This document shows positions 44,001 through 56,093 of a DNA stretch of 64,000 bases, piece after piece (positions within the stretch are counted from its first letter, which is position 1; every line of letters begins with the position of its first letter). Below the pieces are notes generated by a model, which made no database searches, had not been told where the DNA came from, and saw nothing but the letters and a program-made list of their open reading frames with translations. The stretch covers positions 124,001-188,000 of the forward strand of contig JAYEVK010000402.1 in assembly GCA_036346275.1 (NCBI GenBank), in the 5' to 3' direction. This stretch comes from Otatea glauca. Lineage: Eukaryota; Streptophyta; Magnoliopsida; Poales; Poaceae. A program made the position numbers and the translations under genes.

Positions 44001-47000
44001 GTATATCTTTAATCTGACTGGTGATATTTACCCATTCTAAGTGTTCTTTGCGTGGGCCACTTCTGGACTACAGATGTTATATGCTTTTTTTATTTTAATT
44101 CTGCAAATAGATCATCTGCTATTGTTGCATATATGGCAAATATTCTGAAGTTCCCCCTGTTCTTTCAGTACATGAATTCCTTGACATATTTAACAAGTGA
44201 AGCCTTCTCTAATATTCCTGCTGATTTGGTGGCGGATTTGCAAAGGATGCTGTCAGTTGATGCTGTATCACGCCCTAGTGCTATGGCCTTTACAGGTAAA
44301 GTATCGCTTTTCCCTTATTTGGGACATAAGATCTTGTAGAATGGAGTTTTGGATGGTCCTACTGATGATGCTAATCGCAGAAAGTACTTACAGTTGGTTG
44401 AAATGCTTTTGAAATATTGCCTTTTTTGTCTGATAGGCTCTTCTTTCTTCCGGGATGATACAAGGTTGCGCGCTCTTCGTTTCCTTGACCATTTGCTTGT
44501 ATGTTTTTTTACTATTCCTTCAATTCCTTTCCTAGATAAGTTTGTTTCGAGTTTCACTGTTATGCGTACCAAGCAAGCTTCTCTGCTGTCTGAGAATCAC
44601 AATTTGACCAGTTTAAGCTTCAGTTATACCTGGCCAGACAGCAGCAGGACCATTATACCCTAGAATGCTGTTTGTCTGAAAGAGACAACAGAATAATTTG
44701 GTAGCTACAGATGGTTCTGATTTAATATATCATCCTTTTCAGGAGAGAGATAATATGCAGAAGACAGAGTTTTTGAAGGCATTATCTGATATGTGGAAGG
44801 ACTTTGGTTCCCGAGTTCTTCGCTATAAAGTATGTGCAATCCATTCTCTGTACTCTGTTCCAGTCTGTGCTGTTTCCAGAAGTGTCTAGTCTCATCTAAC
44901 TGTGAGCACCATTTGCTTTGTCAATCTAATGTTTCATAGAAGATATTGTAACCTGTGTATGGTTAATTAAATGTGTGGATGCTTTTTTTCCGCCTTATTT
45001 CCAGTTGCCTGATATAAATTTGTTGCATGAACAATTGAACATCCATAAAGTACTCAAACTCTATAAAAATTTCATTTCAGCCCACTACCCAATGCTCAAT
45101 TCTCTTCATTGCTATGAAGCTCTGATCAAGACCAAAGATCTAGGTTTTAGGGTGTTCTAGTTATTGTAAAAAATATTAAGAGACTGGCAACTAAAGGTTG
45201 GGATGTGGAAAACAAAGAAGAAGGCTGTTCACAACTGAATTTCCTGACTTTCACTTCTTTATTACAGAACTGAATCACTTTATTGGTTGATCCATTCTAA
45301 GAGCATTCTCTTGTTTTTCTGGTTTGCGATTTCGATTAATCTGTTGATATTTACTTACATTTGCACATGTGTGCAATGGAACCTTTTTTTTTGTCAAGAA
45401 AAGAAATGCTTTACAATGTTTGTTGATTTATTGGATATTTGTAAGCTGATTCACATTTTGCATCCAGGTTCTTCCACCTCTTTGTGCTGAATTACGCAAC
45501 ATGGTTATGCAGCCAATGATTTTACCCATGGTTCTGACAATCGCAGAATCTCAGGTCATTTTCCTTGTTTCTTAATTATATCTTTTTCAAATACATGAAT
45601 TGTGATTCTTTGTTCGACAAAATAGTATGAAGTACCATACTTTCTTATATGATTGTTAGTTAATGGCAAGATGTTATGGTTCTGTAACACATTGCATAAT
45701 CTCAGTAGCTGTTCATCGTGTTAGCACTTTTCATCTAATTATATGTTGTTTTACTATAGTAAGTCCTCATTTCGTGTGTTTAGATCATTCTTGTTGCAGC
45801 ACGACTACCAGCTTTGAATTATTGTAATTCCATTATGACTCCTCAATTTCTGCAGTCCATAGAGTTTTTGGAAGCAAAGTGCATTTCAAGCTATGTTATT
45901 ACTTATTAGTGATTTCTTTGTTAATGTTGACTTCTGAAAATAAATGTTCTTTTCTGCTTCCTTGCAGGATAAAGGTGATTTTGAGCTTTCAACACTGCCT
46001 GCACTTGTTCCAGTATTTACTTCAGCATCAGGTGAAACACTTCTTTTGCTTGTGAAGCATGCGGATCTCATTATTAACAAGGTAATTATAGTTATTGGAA
46101 TTTTCCATTGTTCCTATTTTTCTTTGGGATTTGTGATGAGATTAATTTTTTCGTGTTCCCTTGCAGGCCACACAGGAACATTTGATCTCACATGTCCTTC
46201 CAATGCTGGTATCGGGCCTATGATGACACCGACCCCGGCTACAGGAAGAAGTGTTGCGATTTAACGATGCCACTGTCTTGTCAGCTTGACATGAAGGTTA
46301 CCCTTGTTTTTTTGCTAAAATGAATATTAACCATTTGATTGTGTCTGTGTCCCATATGTGTATTTCTTTTTCTAAATGATTGTTCGAATGATTTCTTGCT
46401 TGATGAATGAACTTAGGATATGAATAAAGCATCCACATTGCGTATTCATTCAATGGTTTTCCTCGTGCAGCTACTGAAACAGGCTGTGCTGCCACGTGTA
46501 CATGGATTAGCTCTAAAGACAACAGTTGCTGCGGTATGCATAATATATGATTTAATTTCATAATTCTGGTAATTATTTGTTAGCTTTGATCATATCAATA
46601 TGAATATACTTAAAACATTAAAATAACATTTGTGACAGAAGGAGCTATGTTGGATAAAATAGTTAAATAAATGGGAAAAATTCTGTCTTCTTTCCTGTTC
46701 TGGTAGGTACATTGCACAACAAAAAGAAAAGACAAAAGATAAGGGCCATATGATATTGAATATATGATTTTCTTGTGTATTTATGCACTTTATCGCAGCT
46801 TGTTATATCTTTTGTTTCTTTTCTGATCTGCTACCAAACATCTTCCTATTAATGGTCATAATTTTATTGATGCTATATAATGGGCCTAGTAGTAAGTTTG
46901 TTGTTCTGGTCTATTTGGTTTTCTGGATTAATGTTTAGCAATATATAGTAGTGTAAATCTTAATATTTAGTCATGTGGTAGTGCATCTGTTGGGCCTTCT

Positions 47001-48719
47001 TAGTTTTAATTGATGTTAGTGTTTTATAATTATATTTCTGTTTCTTTCTATATACTTGATTTTTCCTAATATCTGCTGCTGGCTTTAGTAATTCCACCTC
47101 ACTTTTAGGAAGGCAGCATTCTGTACTTTATATTGTTCCATAATCTGTTTTGTTGCTTTCTTATGATCTTAATTGTTCCCTGCAAATATAGGTGCGAGTA
47201 AATGCCTTGCGCTGTTTAGGAGATCTTGTTCCATCCTTGGATAAAGTAGGTATACTGGAGATTTTGCAGACCCTTCGGCGCTGCACAAGTGTTGACCATT
47301 CTGCGCCAACCCTAATGTGCACCCTTGGAGTTGCTAATGCAATTTTTAAACAGGTTAGTTCTTGATATTTTTGTATTTTACTCTTGCTGAATTATGAGCA
47401 CCCTTTTTTCTATGCTGATTGATTTAGCTTTTACCAGTACCCTATATAACTCATTTGTCAATGATACAGTGTGGTGTTGAGTTTGCTGCGGAACATGTGA
47501 TTCCTCTCATCTTCCCATTGCTTACAGCACAGCAATTGAATGTACAGCAGTTTGCCAAGTACATCCTATTTGTCAAGGATATCACAAGGTACCATTTACT
47601 ATCTTCCATGATACTCCATGCAGTTATCAATATATCAACTAAATTACTGTCTACTTCTGCAGCAAGATAGAAAAGAAGCGTGGTGTAACTGTTTCTGATA
47701 ATGGGGATACAGAGATAAAAGTATCGCCTTCATTGTCAAATGGGATTCATTCTGAACCAATGTCAGGAGGTGTAGGACAAACTGGACAAATACCAGCTGC
47801 AAAGAGCACCCCTGCATGGGATGAAGAATGGGGCCCTACTAAGAAAACCAGTGCTTCGTCACTCTCTTTTGATTCCAGTGCGCAAACAAAGCAACCCTTG
47901 ACAGACCCTTTTGATTTCAGCACTCAAACAAAGCAACCCCCGACACTCCCTTTCGATTTCAGTACTAAAAAAAAGCAACCTTCCACAGTCTCTCAGGTTA
48001 CAGCAGCTACAATCCCACCTGCACAACCACTTCCATCGTCACAATCTCTTGCACCCGGTTCAGGACCTCAAACTTCTGGTTCATGTGTTCCTGTTGACAT
48101 AGAGTGGCCACCTCGAAAAAGCACATCATCTGACTCTAATGTGGCATTGTCTTTTAACAAGGAGAGTAAATCTGGAGGACTGTCTAGTGATGGACTTGAT
48201 AATATTGATCCTTTTGCCAACTGGCCCCCCAAACCAAGCAGCGTTGCCACTATTCCAGCGGTTGAGCGCCCACCTAGCACAAACCAAAGTATTTCTGGAT
48301 TCAACATAGGAAACATAGGCTTTGGTGGCAGCAACAATACTCTGGGGCAAATGAAAACCAGCCACATGAGCTGGTCAGCGAAACCGAACAGTACCAATTT
48401 AATGGGCATGAACTCAACTGGCAGCTATTTGAACCAGGGCAACTCAGCTCTGGGATTTGGAAATCCAATTGGAGGACTGAGCGCAGGTCTCTCCAATCCA
48501 AGTAGTTCCAGTGCCATCATGCAACCAAAATCTGATTTTGGATCACTATCACTGTCAACGAATTCAACACACGGCCCACCCAAGCTTGCCCCTCCTCCAT
48601 CTGCTGCTGTTGGAAGAGGGCGTGGCAGAAATCAAGGGCAATCAGCTCTCTCCCGAGCATCACGGACCCCTCATTCCAATGCTTCATCAGAGCAACCAGC
48701 TCTTCTAGATCTACTGTAG
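41084..48719 (+). CDS. SCYL2: SCY1-like pseudokinase, SCYL2 type (14 exons, frame damaged)
   Basis: The exons are 41084-41573, 42697-42801, 43334-43444, 43819-44000, 44169-44295, 44437-44498, 44743-44829, 45468-45554, 45968-46081, 46167-46296, 46471-46533, 47192-47353, 47470-47588 and 47663-48719, all with GT-AG borders. Repaired, they give about 964 residues. The N-terminus MALNMKTLTQALAKAS leads into a kinase-like fold lacking HRD and DFG (AHRAISPE and LGGFGFAL instead). A HEAT-like alpha-helical region follows, then a disordered tail with DPF motifs, three 16-residue SFDxSxQTKQP repeats, a GRGRG patch and a terminal clathrin box LLDLL. SCYL2 proteins bind clathrin and act in trans-Golgi/endosome traffic. 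Frame breaks are one extra G in exon 1 (about 41221-41234), one lost base in exon 4 (about 43887), and +1/-1/+1 changes in exon 10 (46209-46265). It is a recent pseudogene or a poor consensus. Confidence 0.88.
47862..47995 (+). repeat. In-frame 48-bp repeats in SCYL2 exon 14
   Basis: Three consecutive 16-codon units encode variants of DFSTQTKQPPTLPF, rich in Gln, Thr and Pro with DPF/DF motifs. They lie in the disordered clathrin-binding tail and are a likely site of length polymorphism. Confidence 0.75.
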
Positions 48720-50384
48720 CAAGAGGACTATCTATGTTCTTCCTTTCGCAAATGGCAATGTGTAGTCTCATTGTTGAAGTTTTCTGTATGGTGAGCATCA
48801 CACTTTTCTCAAACCTGCTTGCAGCGATAGTGTGTTTTTTTGTCAGTTTGAAACTGGACGGCCTCAGTTGATAGTCCCAAAGAAGCTGCTTCGGAGCCTT
48901 CCAGATGTTACAGAATGTTCTCTTGCTTAGGTATTTTTTTTTGAGCGCTGAGGTCCTCTTCGGATCGGCGAAACAGGATATTTTTTTGTTTGTGTACAAT
49001 ATCTGTCCAAACTCGCCCGTAGATTGTAGAGTGCATGAATACAATCAACATGTTTTGTTGGGATGTGAAATTTTGAATGCTCAAGTGTACCACCAGGTTT
49101 AATGGGACTCGTGCAGATGGACCCAGGTCTTGTACTCAATACTCTCCTACACCATGTAATTTCATTTATTCTGTGATGGGCCCATGTTGTGTAGTCGTTA
49201 AATATAGGCCCATCTACAATTCTTCTGACTATTGTTGGAAGAAACTGCTGTTGATACATCATCCATGTTCGTTGTGATTACGACTGTTTAAAGTGAATAT
49301 GCATGTTTGGCCAAGACTTTTGGCCGCACCATGCCCCCAACTAATTCTGCTTGGTTTGAGGTGCTTTTCTTCAGCCTGATTTGAGATCTGTATAATCATG
49401 TGGGTTGTGGACATACTGTTCTTGGAATTTTCATGTGACAAATCTGATGGCACTAGCTGTTGCCCTCACACCGAATCGCAGCCAGCTGCAGTGTTCTGTG
49501 ACCCATGCACTGGAGAACACCTTGTATTTGAATTTGCTACAGCAGTTTGCAGCACCGTTAGTATAATGTATTTGGTTGTGATGGCAGTAATATTTCATCC
49601 ATGCCAGTTCGACGAGCACAAGGAGATAAACGCCCCCCCAACCCACACCCAAAAAAATGGCAAGATGGCATTATTCACTGCAATGCTCCATCTTGAGTCG
49701 GAGCCACTGTGCCTCCCTCTACAGCCTCTCTCATGATGGGGAGGGAGCTCAAGATGGCCATGTTCTCGCAGCCTCACACCCCACATGAGCTCCTGCTAGC
49801 CCTCGCGAGGCCAGCGCAAGTGCGAGTGCATGCCTGATGCATCCATCCATTGATTTGGGGCGAAGAGCAATGTGCAAGTGTGCACGCAACAGCCATGGGT
49901 AGGCTCCTGACCAGGAACGGGAGGCTTACAAGGGGATGGGGATGGACGGACGGATGCATCGATGGGGCGCCATGTGACCACGTTCATTCATGAGAGGCTT
50001 TGGATTGCAATGATGCCCGTCTACCTACACACAACTGTAACAGCATCACAAGAACAACAGATAGCAGGAATATTGGCTTGGAGCTCAGCTCGGCTGCTCA
50101 AGAGTCAATTAGACCTACCCCCACCCTCCCTCTCCCCTTTTGCTCTAGTCTGGCAGGGAGGGGCAGTGCAAAGCAAAACACTGCTAGCTCGTCAGTCCAT
50201 AGTCATGCACAAGAAGATGCATGCGACGCGGTGAGCTAGTCTGCTTGAGACCGAGAGTTAGGTCCCAAGTTGGGCCCCACCTTGCCTGTAACACTGTGCA
50301 CTGTGCAGGCATCAACGGCTTCGGCACTGTGGCGTACAGAACAACGGTCTTTCATTATCCTTTTCTCCGTACGGACATAATTCA
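48720..50384. other. SCYL2 3' untranslated region and gene-free spacer
   Basis: The first few hundred bases after the TAG at 48717 are probably 3' untranslated region. The rest shows no exon, RNA gene or bounded repeat I can support. Confidence 0.35.
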
Positions 50385-50800
50385 TCGTTTATCTAGCCCT
50401 CTATCTTTTTTTTTCAAGTCTAGTCTCTCACGCATACAATTGCAAACTTGTCCCTCCCGCTACGGAAGGTACGACAGACGACACATGCCCCTCGCCGTGC
50501 TGGGGAGCGCAGAAGTTAGCTGGCAACGCGGTAGGCGGCGAGCATGGGAGCAAGTGTTGCCACGACCGAGAGCACGGAGGAGTTGCTGCCACGGTGGGCC
50601 ACGCACATGCTACTGCGATCAGTGGAGTTCCCATGGCTCCAACCACCTTCCGCGGTGCGGTAGCATGATAGGTGATACGTCGTCAGTCGGCGTTTTCGTG
50701 ATCAGGAATGGGGTTATTTTTATAATTACATCTCGAATGGGACCAATTCGTAAAAAATTTGTCACAAGGCTAGAAAAGTGACGATTTAATAGCTTGCATC
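50385..50800. mobile_element. Possible fold-back MITE with GC-rich centre
   Basis: The left flank (TTTATCTAGCCCTCTATC) and the reverse of the right flank (ATCGTCACTTTTCTAGCC) are loosely complementary. The centre is GC-rich like that of the elements at 57.2 and 62.5 kb. The arms are weak, so the call is tentative. Confidence 0.3.
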
Positions 50801-51540
50801 TCTATTATTTGTTGTTAGATAATACGAACCTATAATATGAGCATTCTAATCAGCGTGAGAAACCAACAGGCAGTGATAAAGCTAGGTTCGTAAAAGAGGT
50901 AGTAAGTAGAAACTAACTAGCAAACTAAGGCAGCTAGCCTAACCGTCCATAGATATAAGATGATATTCTGGTAGCTTCTACAGGCTATGGTCCAGTGCAC
51001 TCGCATACATGCAGCAATTGTAGTTACCAGCTGGTGCGGTGGCGTCTTTAGTTTGTAATGGACCACGAAACGTAGACATATATAGCCTGGTGGCTACCGG
51101 ATATATATACAGAGTGATGTGGCATTGGAACTTTCTCGTGCTCGAGGGAGAAATTAATTTCTGACGGTGTCGACGTTCTTGTGAGGTGGTAATTAGAGAG
51201 AGACAAGAGGGAGACGAATATCAGTAGACGACGCAAGCGAGAGGATTTTACTGGAAGGAAAGTCATTTCCGCCATTAAAATGTACGGCTGGTTTGGTAGC
51301 TTTAGCTCGAATAGATGAAATGGACTTCACTCCATGCTTGCGCAACTGATGCGAAAATACCCCTGCCTTTTAAACTGAAACATCCGTGTTCGCCATGAAA
51401 ATAATAGTGAAATATTCCCCTTAATTCTTATTGTAGGCAGATGATAGCAACATAAGGAGCAAGCTACCGTGTTCAGTTTTGCTTTGACCTACAAGCACAT
51501 GATACAAAGCTGAAATTCCATCTCCTGTTTAGTGTCATTT
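50801..51540. other. Gene-free stretch
   Basis: No exon, RNA gene or bounded repeat is supported. Confidence 0.3.
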
Positions 51541-52550
51541 TCGGAGCAATTATGAACTGTGGGCGTCACAAAATCGATGATTTTCGAACAAAAATCGCTA
51601 TTTTCGTCTGTATCAAGATGGCTCAGCAATAAAAACCGCTCGGTAAACTGTTGTAGTTCAAATATAAATTAAAAATAAATAAATAAAATTAAATAAAATA
51701 TAAAAAGTGTTAAAAATTTTGAAAACTTTTTTATGACGTCCTGAGATAATTCTAATGATGTTGTAAATTTTTTAAAAGATTATCATATCTGTGTATTTTT
51801 TAAAAATTCTGACAGTGCTACTGTCATTTTATATATCGTTTTGTTTTTTATTTTCTAAGGGTACTTAATGAAGTATAATATTTTTGAGTTTTTTTGTGTT
51901 AGGTCCAGAGGTAATTCTAATGATTCTATAAAATTTTTAGATGATGATTAGACCTGTGTATTTTTTTTAAATTCTAATAGTGCTACTGTCTTTATATATG
52001 CCTTTCTGGTTTTGATTTTCTAGGGGCAATAAATGAAGTCTAATATTTCTGAAAATTTTAATACATGATATTTGGGAACTATTTATGGTACAATTAAAAT
52101 TTAAGAGAATTATCAATCTAATAAATTTTTATAAAATCTGACAATATTTATGTTCCTTTTCATTAATTGTTGTTTTCGATTTTCCAAAAGCAATAAAGGA
52201 ATTCAAATAATGTTGAAATTTCTATGAGGTGTTTTGTAGATTATTTGGGATTTTATAATTTCTTTTAACTTCTTTTATATTCTTTTAAATTTTGCTTCGG
52301 TGTGCTAAAATCGAAAAAAATCGCTCAAAAATCGAAGCTTGAAAATCGGTCAATAATCGAAGGAAACCGGTCAAAAATTGGTGAAAATCGCTTGATTTTT
52401 TGAATTTTTTTTCACTGTTGTTTGACCGTCAAATTCAAAATTTGTTGAATTCAAACTTTTTTGATTTCTACCGATTTTTGGCTAGTTTTTGCTGAAAATC
52501 AAAAATAAAAAACCAACCAAAAATCGAAAAAAAAAACAATTTTGTAAACC
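51541..52550. repeat. AT-rich degenerate tandem repeat, about 166-bp period
   Basis: At least two, probably three, diverged units follow each other. GATAATTCTAATGAT (about 51744) and GGTAATTCTAATGAT (about 51910) head two units that also share CTGTGTATTTTTT, GTGCTACTGTC and a GATTTTCTA-G-GCAATAAATGAAG-type stretch. A third, weaker copy follows near 52080-52230. The block is flanked by sequence rich in AAAATCG motifs. Confidence 0.6.
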
Positions 52551-53107
52551 TTAGGTGAGAGAGAGCCAAAGCAAGAGGTGAGAGGAGAGAGAGAGAAGGA
52601 TGGACAAAGATGAATACTGAGAAATGGATAGGGCACAGCAGGCAAATCCAAAGCAGCTAAGGGCCCCTCTGGTAATCTATGAGCTTGTACATCTCTCCAA
52701 CTAAGATAGGTTCCTATGCAGTCTAACCAGAGATTGCAAAAATAGTCCTCGGTGATCAACGTCTTTTGATTGAATTAACGAACGGATCGGATTGTCTAAT
52801 AGTGACTTGCTACAGCGCTTGTTACAAGAGAAATCAGCACATTATTTTAGCTATAGTATTCCCTGGAAGATCTAGACAGGTTGCTTTTTATCCAACGATC
52901 CACACACAATAGCTTAAGTTGCGGTCCAAGCGTGCATCAGATTCGATCTCTTTCCTCTAAATCTCTAACCAGGCAACGCCATCTTTCTCTCTTCACCGTG
53001 AGCAGATTATAGATAGATTAGATCAGGGATGATGACCATATATCACAGAAAGTGTGGAAAGAAAGTTCAGTTACCCTACATCACATAGGGAGAAGGAAAG
53101 GGAGAAA

Positions 53108-53528
53108 ACGAACTCTTTATGTTGTAGCCTCAAAAAAAAATTGTGTGCAAATATGGCCCTTGGCCTGTAAATCCCGACCACGGGGAGCGCAGAAAATACA
53201 CCATAGAACGGAATTACCTAATGTCACACCTCCTCACAATGCAATCCAAAATAAAAAAAATCACTATGGTATTGTAACACAATTTTTTTTTAAAAAATTG
53301 GATTGCCGTTGAGTGGAGGCACGGCATTATCACCACTAATGCCGCTCTGCGGTTGCGCGGCATTCGGTTTTTCGCTACGTGTCGCTCGTGGTTTTCGCCG
53401 CGCTCCTCATGCCTAGGATTTGTATTTTTCGCGCTCCCCCGTGCATGGAATTTACGGGTTAGGGGGCCATATTTGTAAAAAAATCGTAAAAGAACTAATT
53501 ATGAAAAAAAATTTAGGGCTACAACGGT
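53108..53528. mobile_element. Fold-back MITE (long inverted arms)
   Basis: The left arm (GTTGTAGCCTCAAAAAAAAA, GCAAATATGGCCC, then CTGTAAATCCCG) is complementary to the right arm (ATTTACGGGTTAGGGGGCC, ATATTTGTAAAAAA, then TTAGGGCTACAAC) over about 100 bp with small gaps. The centre (about 53295-53400) is GC-rich. No coding capacity is seen. Confidence 0.72.
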
Positions 53529-53759
53529 CGAGAAAACGCTAGCTAGCTAGTGACCATGTGAAGCACGTGTGGGAGCCCCACTCATGTCGACGTGGTGGTA
53601 CCGCCCGATGTTATGACCAAGGTAAATCACAAAATCTCAATCGAGATTTTGATTCAATGGGTAATATATTTTTAAATTACTACATTAGTCTTAGAAATTT
53701 CAATGAGATTTCATCAAATCTAGCCAAAATCCCGGTTTTGTGATCGGTCTTTTACTTTT

Positions 53760-54850
53760 TATGGCTGGATTTGGTCCAATAACCCTTAAGAAAGTCATTT
53801 TCCATGAAAATTTGTTGAAAAACCAAAATTTTGAGATATTTTAAAATTTTGTGAAACACTTTCGCTTTTTATAAAATTGTACAAGCTTGATCATGATCTG
53901 AAAATTTTATGGTACTATAGTTAGTAGTGTAGAATCATACAAAAAATTCAAAATAATTTAACTTAATTTGTTATCTTTTAAAAAATCAAAACCGAATGAA
54001 CATAATTGGAACAAGAACATTGTTTAATTTTATAAATTTGCTCGAGTGTAATCATGATCCAAATTTTTATGAGAGCTTAAGAATTGCCTCAGTACCATTA
54101 TCCAAAATTTTAAAAAAATTAGTATTTTTTGTTTGCTCAATCAAATCTATGTAAGCGTTGAATTTCATTTGTTATATTTCAAAAATCAAAAATAGAAAGA
54201 ACAAAAATGGTACAGTGTCCTTGTAAGAATTTTATAAATTCACTAGAGTGTGATCATAATTCAAAAATTTTATAATATCTTAATAGTTTTCTTATCACCC
54301 TTATGTAAAATTTTAAAAATTCTAAGCCTTTTTTGATTGCTAAAGCAAATCTATGTATTGATTATGAGGCTTTTATCAGGACGTAACACTGTCAGAATTT
54401 GTAAAAATTCTTTAAGATTGATAATATTTGAAAGTTTTACATAAACATTAATGATACTTAATGACCATCTAAAAAAATTTAAAAATTTTCTAACGTGGTT
54501 TGAACCATTTTTAATTTGGTTGAAGTTTGCCAGTAAAGCTTTTATCAGGAAAGTAGCATAGTCTGAATTTTTAAAAATGCATGAAGCTTGGTCATCATCT
54601 GAAAATTTTATGGAAACATTAATGATGCATCATAACCATGCACAAAAAAGTTCCAAATTTTCTAACGTGGTTTGTACCATTTTTCATTCTATTCAATCTT
54701 GCCGGTCAACGTTTTATCACGACAATAGCAATGCTAGAATTTTTAAAAATTTCTCAAACTCGATAATCATCTTAAATTTTTATGGCAACATCATTGGTGT
54801 GTCAGGACCCTCTAAAAAAATTTCAAATTTTTTTGACAACATTTGAACTA
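53760..54850. repeat. AT-rich degenerate tandem array, about 170-bp period
   Basis: Six diverged units each contain a variant of TGATCATGATCTGAAAATTT, near 53888, 54050, 54252, 54418, 54590 and 54762. Spacing is about 162-202 bp. The composition resembles the array at 51.5-52.5 kb. The unit is non-coding. Confidence 0.6.
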
Positions 54851-55311
54851 TTTTTCGCTCGGTGCAAATTCACCGAAATCTTGGCAAATCTCGCTGAGAT
54901 TTCGAGAATTTCTGCCGATTCAGTTTTCTCGGTGCAAACAAACCATATTTGAATTTTTGTTTTTGTATTTCGTGCAGAATTTATCCGAAATTCGAGATCT
55001 CGGTGAGATTTCGGATTTGGATCACCTCCGAGATATCATCGGAAAACGAGATTTCAAACATTGGTTATGCCAGGCTCGAGTTGAGACCGAGCACGTACGT
55101 AGTGACGTCACCCTCACCTAGGGACTCACGTGCCGCCGCGCCCACCTTCTCTCTGCTTTCTCGGGTCGGCTCACGTCTTGTTCATGTTGTTATCCTACAT
55201 CCCATGTGTAGCCACTGCAATGGATAGGCTAAGCTATATTAAATTCAATATGATTTGTTCATTTTTTTATCAAATGTATCAAATTAACTGGTATTTATTA
55301 ACATTTTCTCT

Positions 55312-56093
55312 GATAATATAATAGTAGGAATACCCTTATATTTAGTCTCTACTACCTACCATATCCCACTAGTATAATGCACCGTAAAATGTTTCTAATA
55401 AAAAACATACATACAAGTTAGTTGCATCCAAAGTTCGTAGCTTGATCAAAGGTGGGTGAAATCTGTCATACAGAACAAAATTTCATAAAAAAATCAGCGT
55501 ATGTTTAATTGCTGTTAAGCTGGGCCTGGTCGAATCGTATAAATTAAACGTAATTATGTAGAACCACAAGGATTTTTTTGCAAAATTTCTAATGAAAGGG
55601 CCATTGCTGCCCCGTTTGCTCTGGACCTTGCCGTGATTTCCGATCTCTCGAAGGGTCTTTTCGCAAACCGGGTGATGTGGGTGTCTTAGGAGGCTGGGAA
55701 TTTTTTCAACTATAAGAGTAGTAGTATAACTAGTATTTATTTATATTTTTCTCCGATAATAGAATAGTAAGAACACCCTTTATATTTAATCTCTACTACC
55801 TACCATATCCCACTAGTATAATGTTCCGTAACCAAAGTTCGTAGTTTGATCGGAGGTGAGCGTATGTTTAATTGCTATTAAGCTGGGCCTGGTCGAATCA
55901 TATAAATTAAACGTAATTTTGTAGAACCACAAGGGATTTTCTGCAAAATGTCGAATGCTAGGGCCATAGGCCCATCGCTGCCCGTTTGCCCTGGACCTTG
56001 CCGCGATTTCCGATATCTCGGAGGGCCTTTTCACAAACCAGGTGATGTGGTGCCCTGGGAGGTCAGGAATTCTTTCCGCTATAAGAGCAGTAG
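55312..56093. repeat. Tandem duplication (units of about 418 and 342 bp)
   Basis: Units at about 55312-55729 and 55752-56093 share TACTACCTACCATATCCCAC, AAGCTGGGCCTGGTCGAATC, TTAAACGTAATT, GTAGAACCACAAGG and CTGGACCTTGCCG. The second copy lacks roughly 75 bp near its start. Both end with CTATAAGAG-AGTAG. Confidence 0.85.

Noticed and set aside
48517..49044. Minus-strand frame of 175 codons at the 3' end of SCYL2
   Set aside because: It is the complement of the last exon and 3' region, with no domain or independent support.
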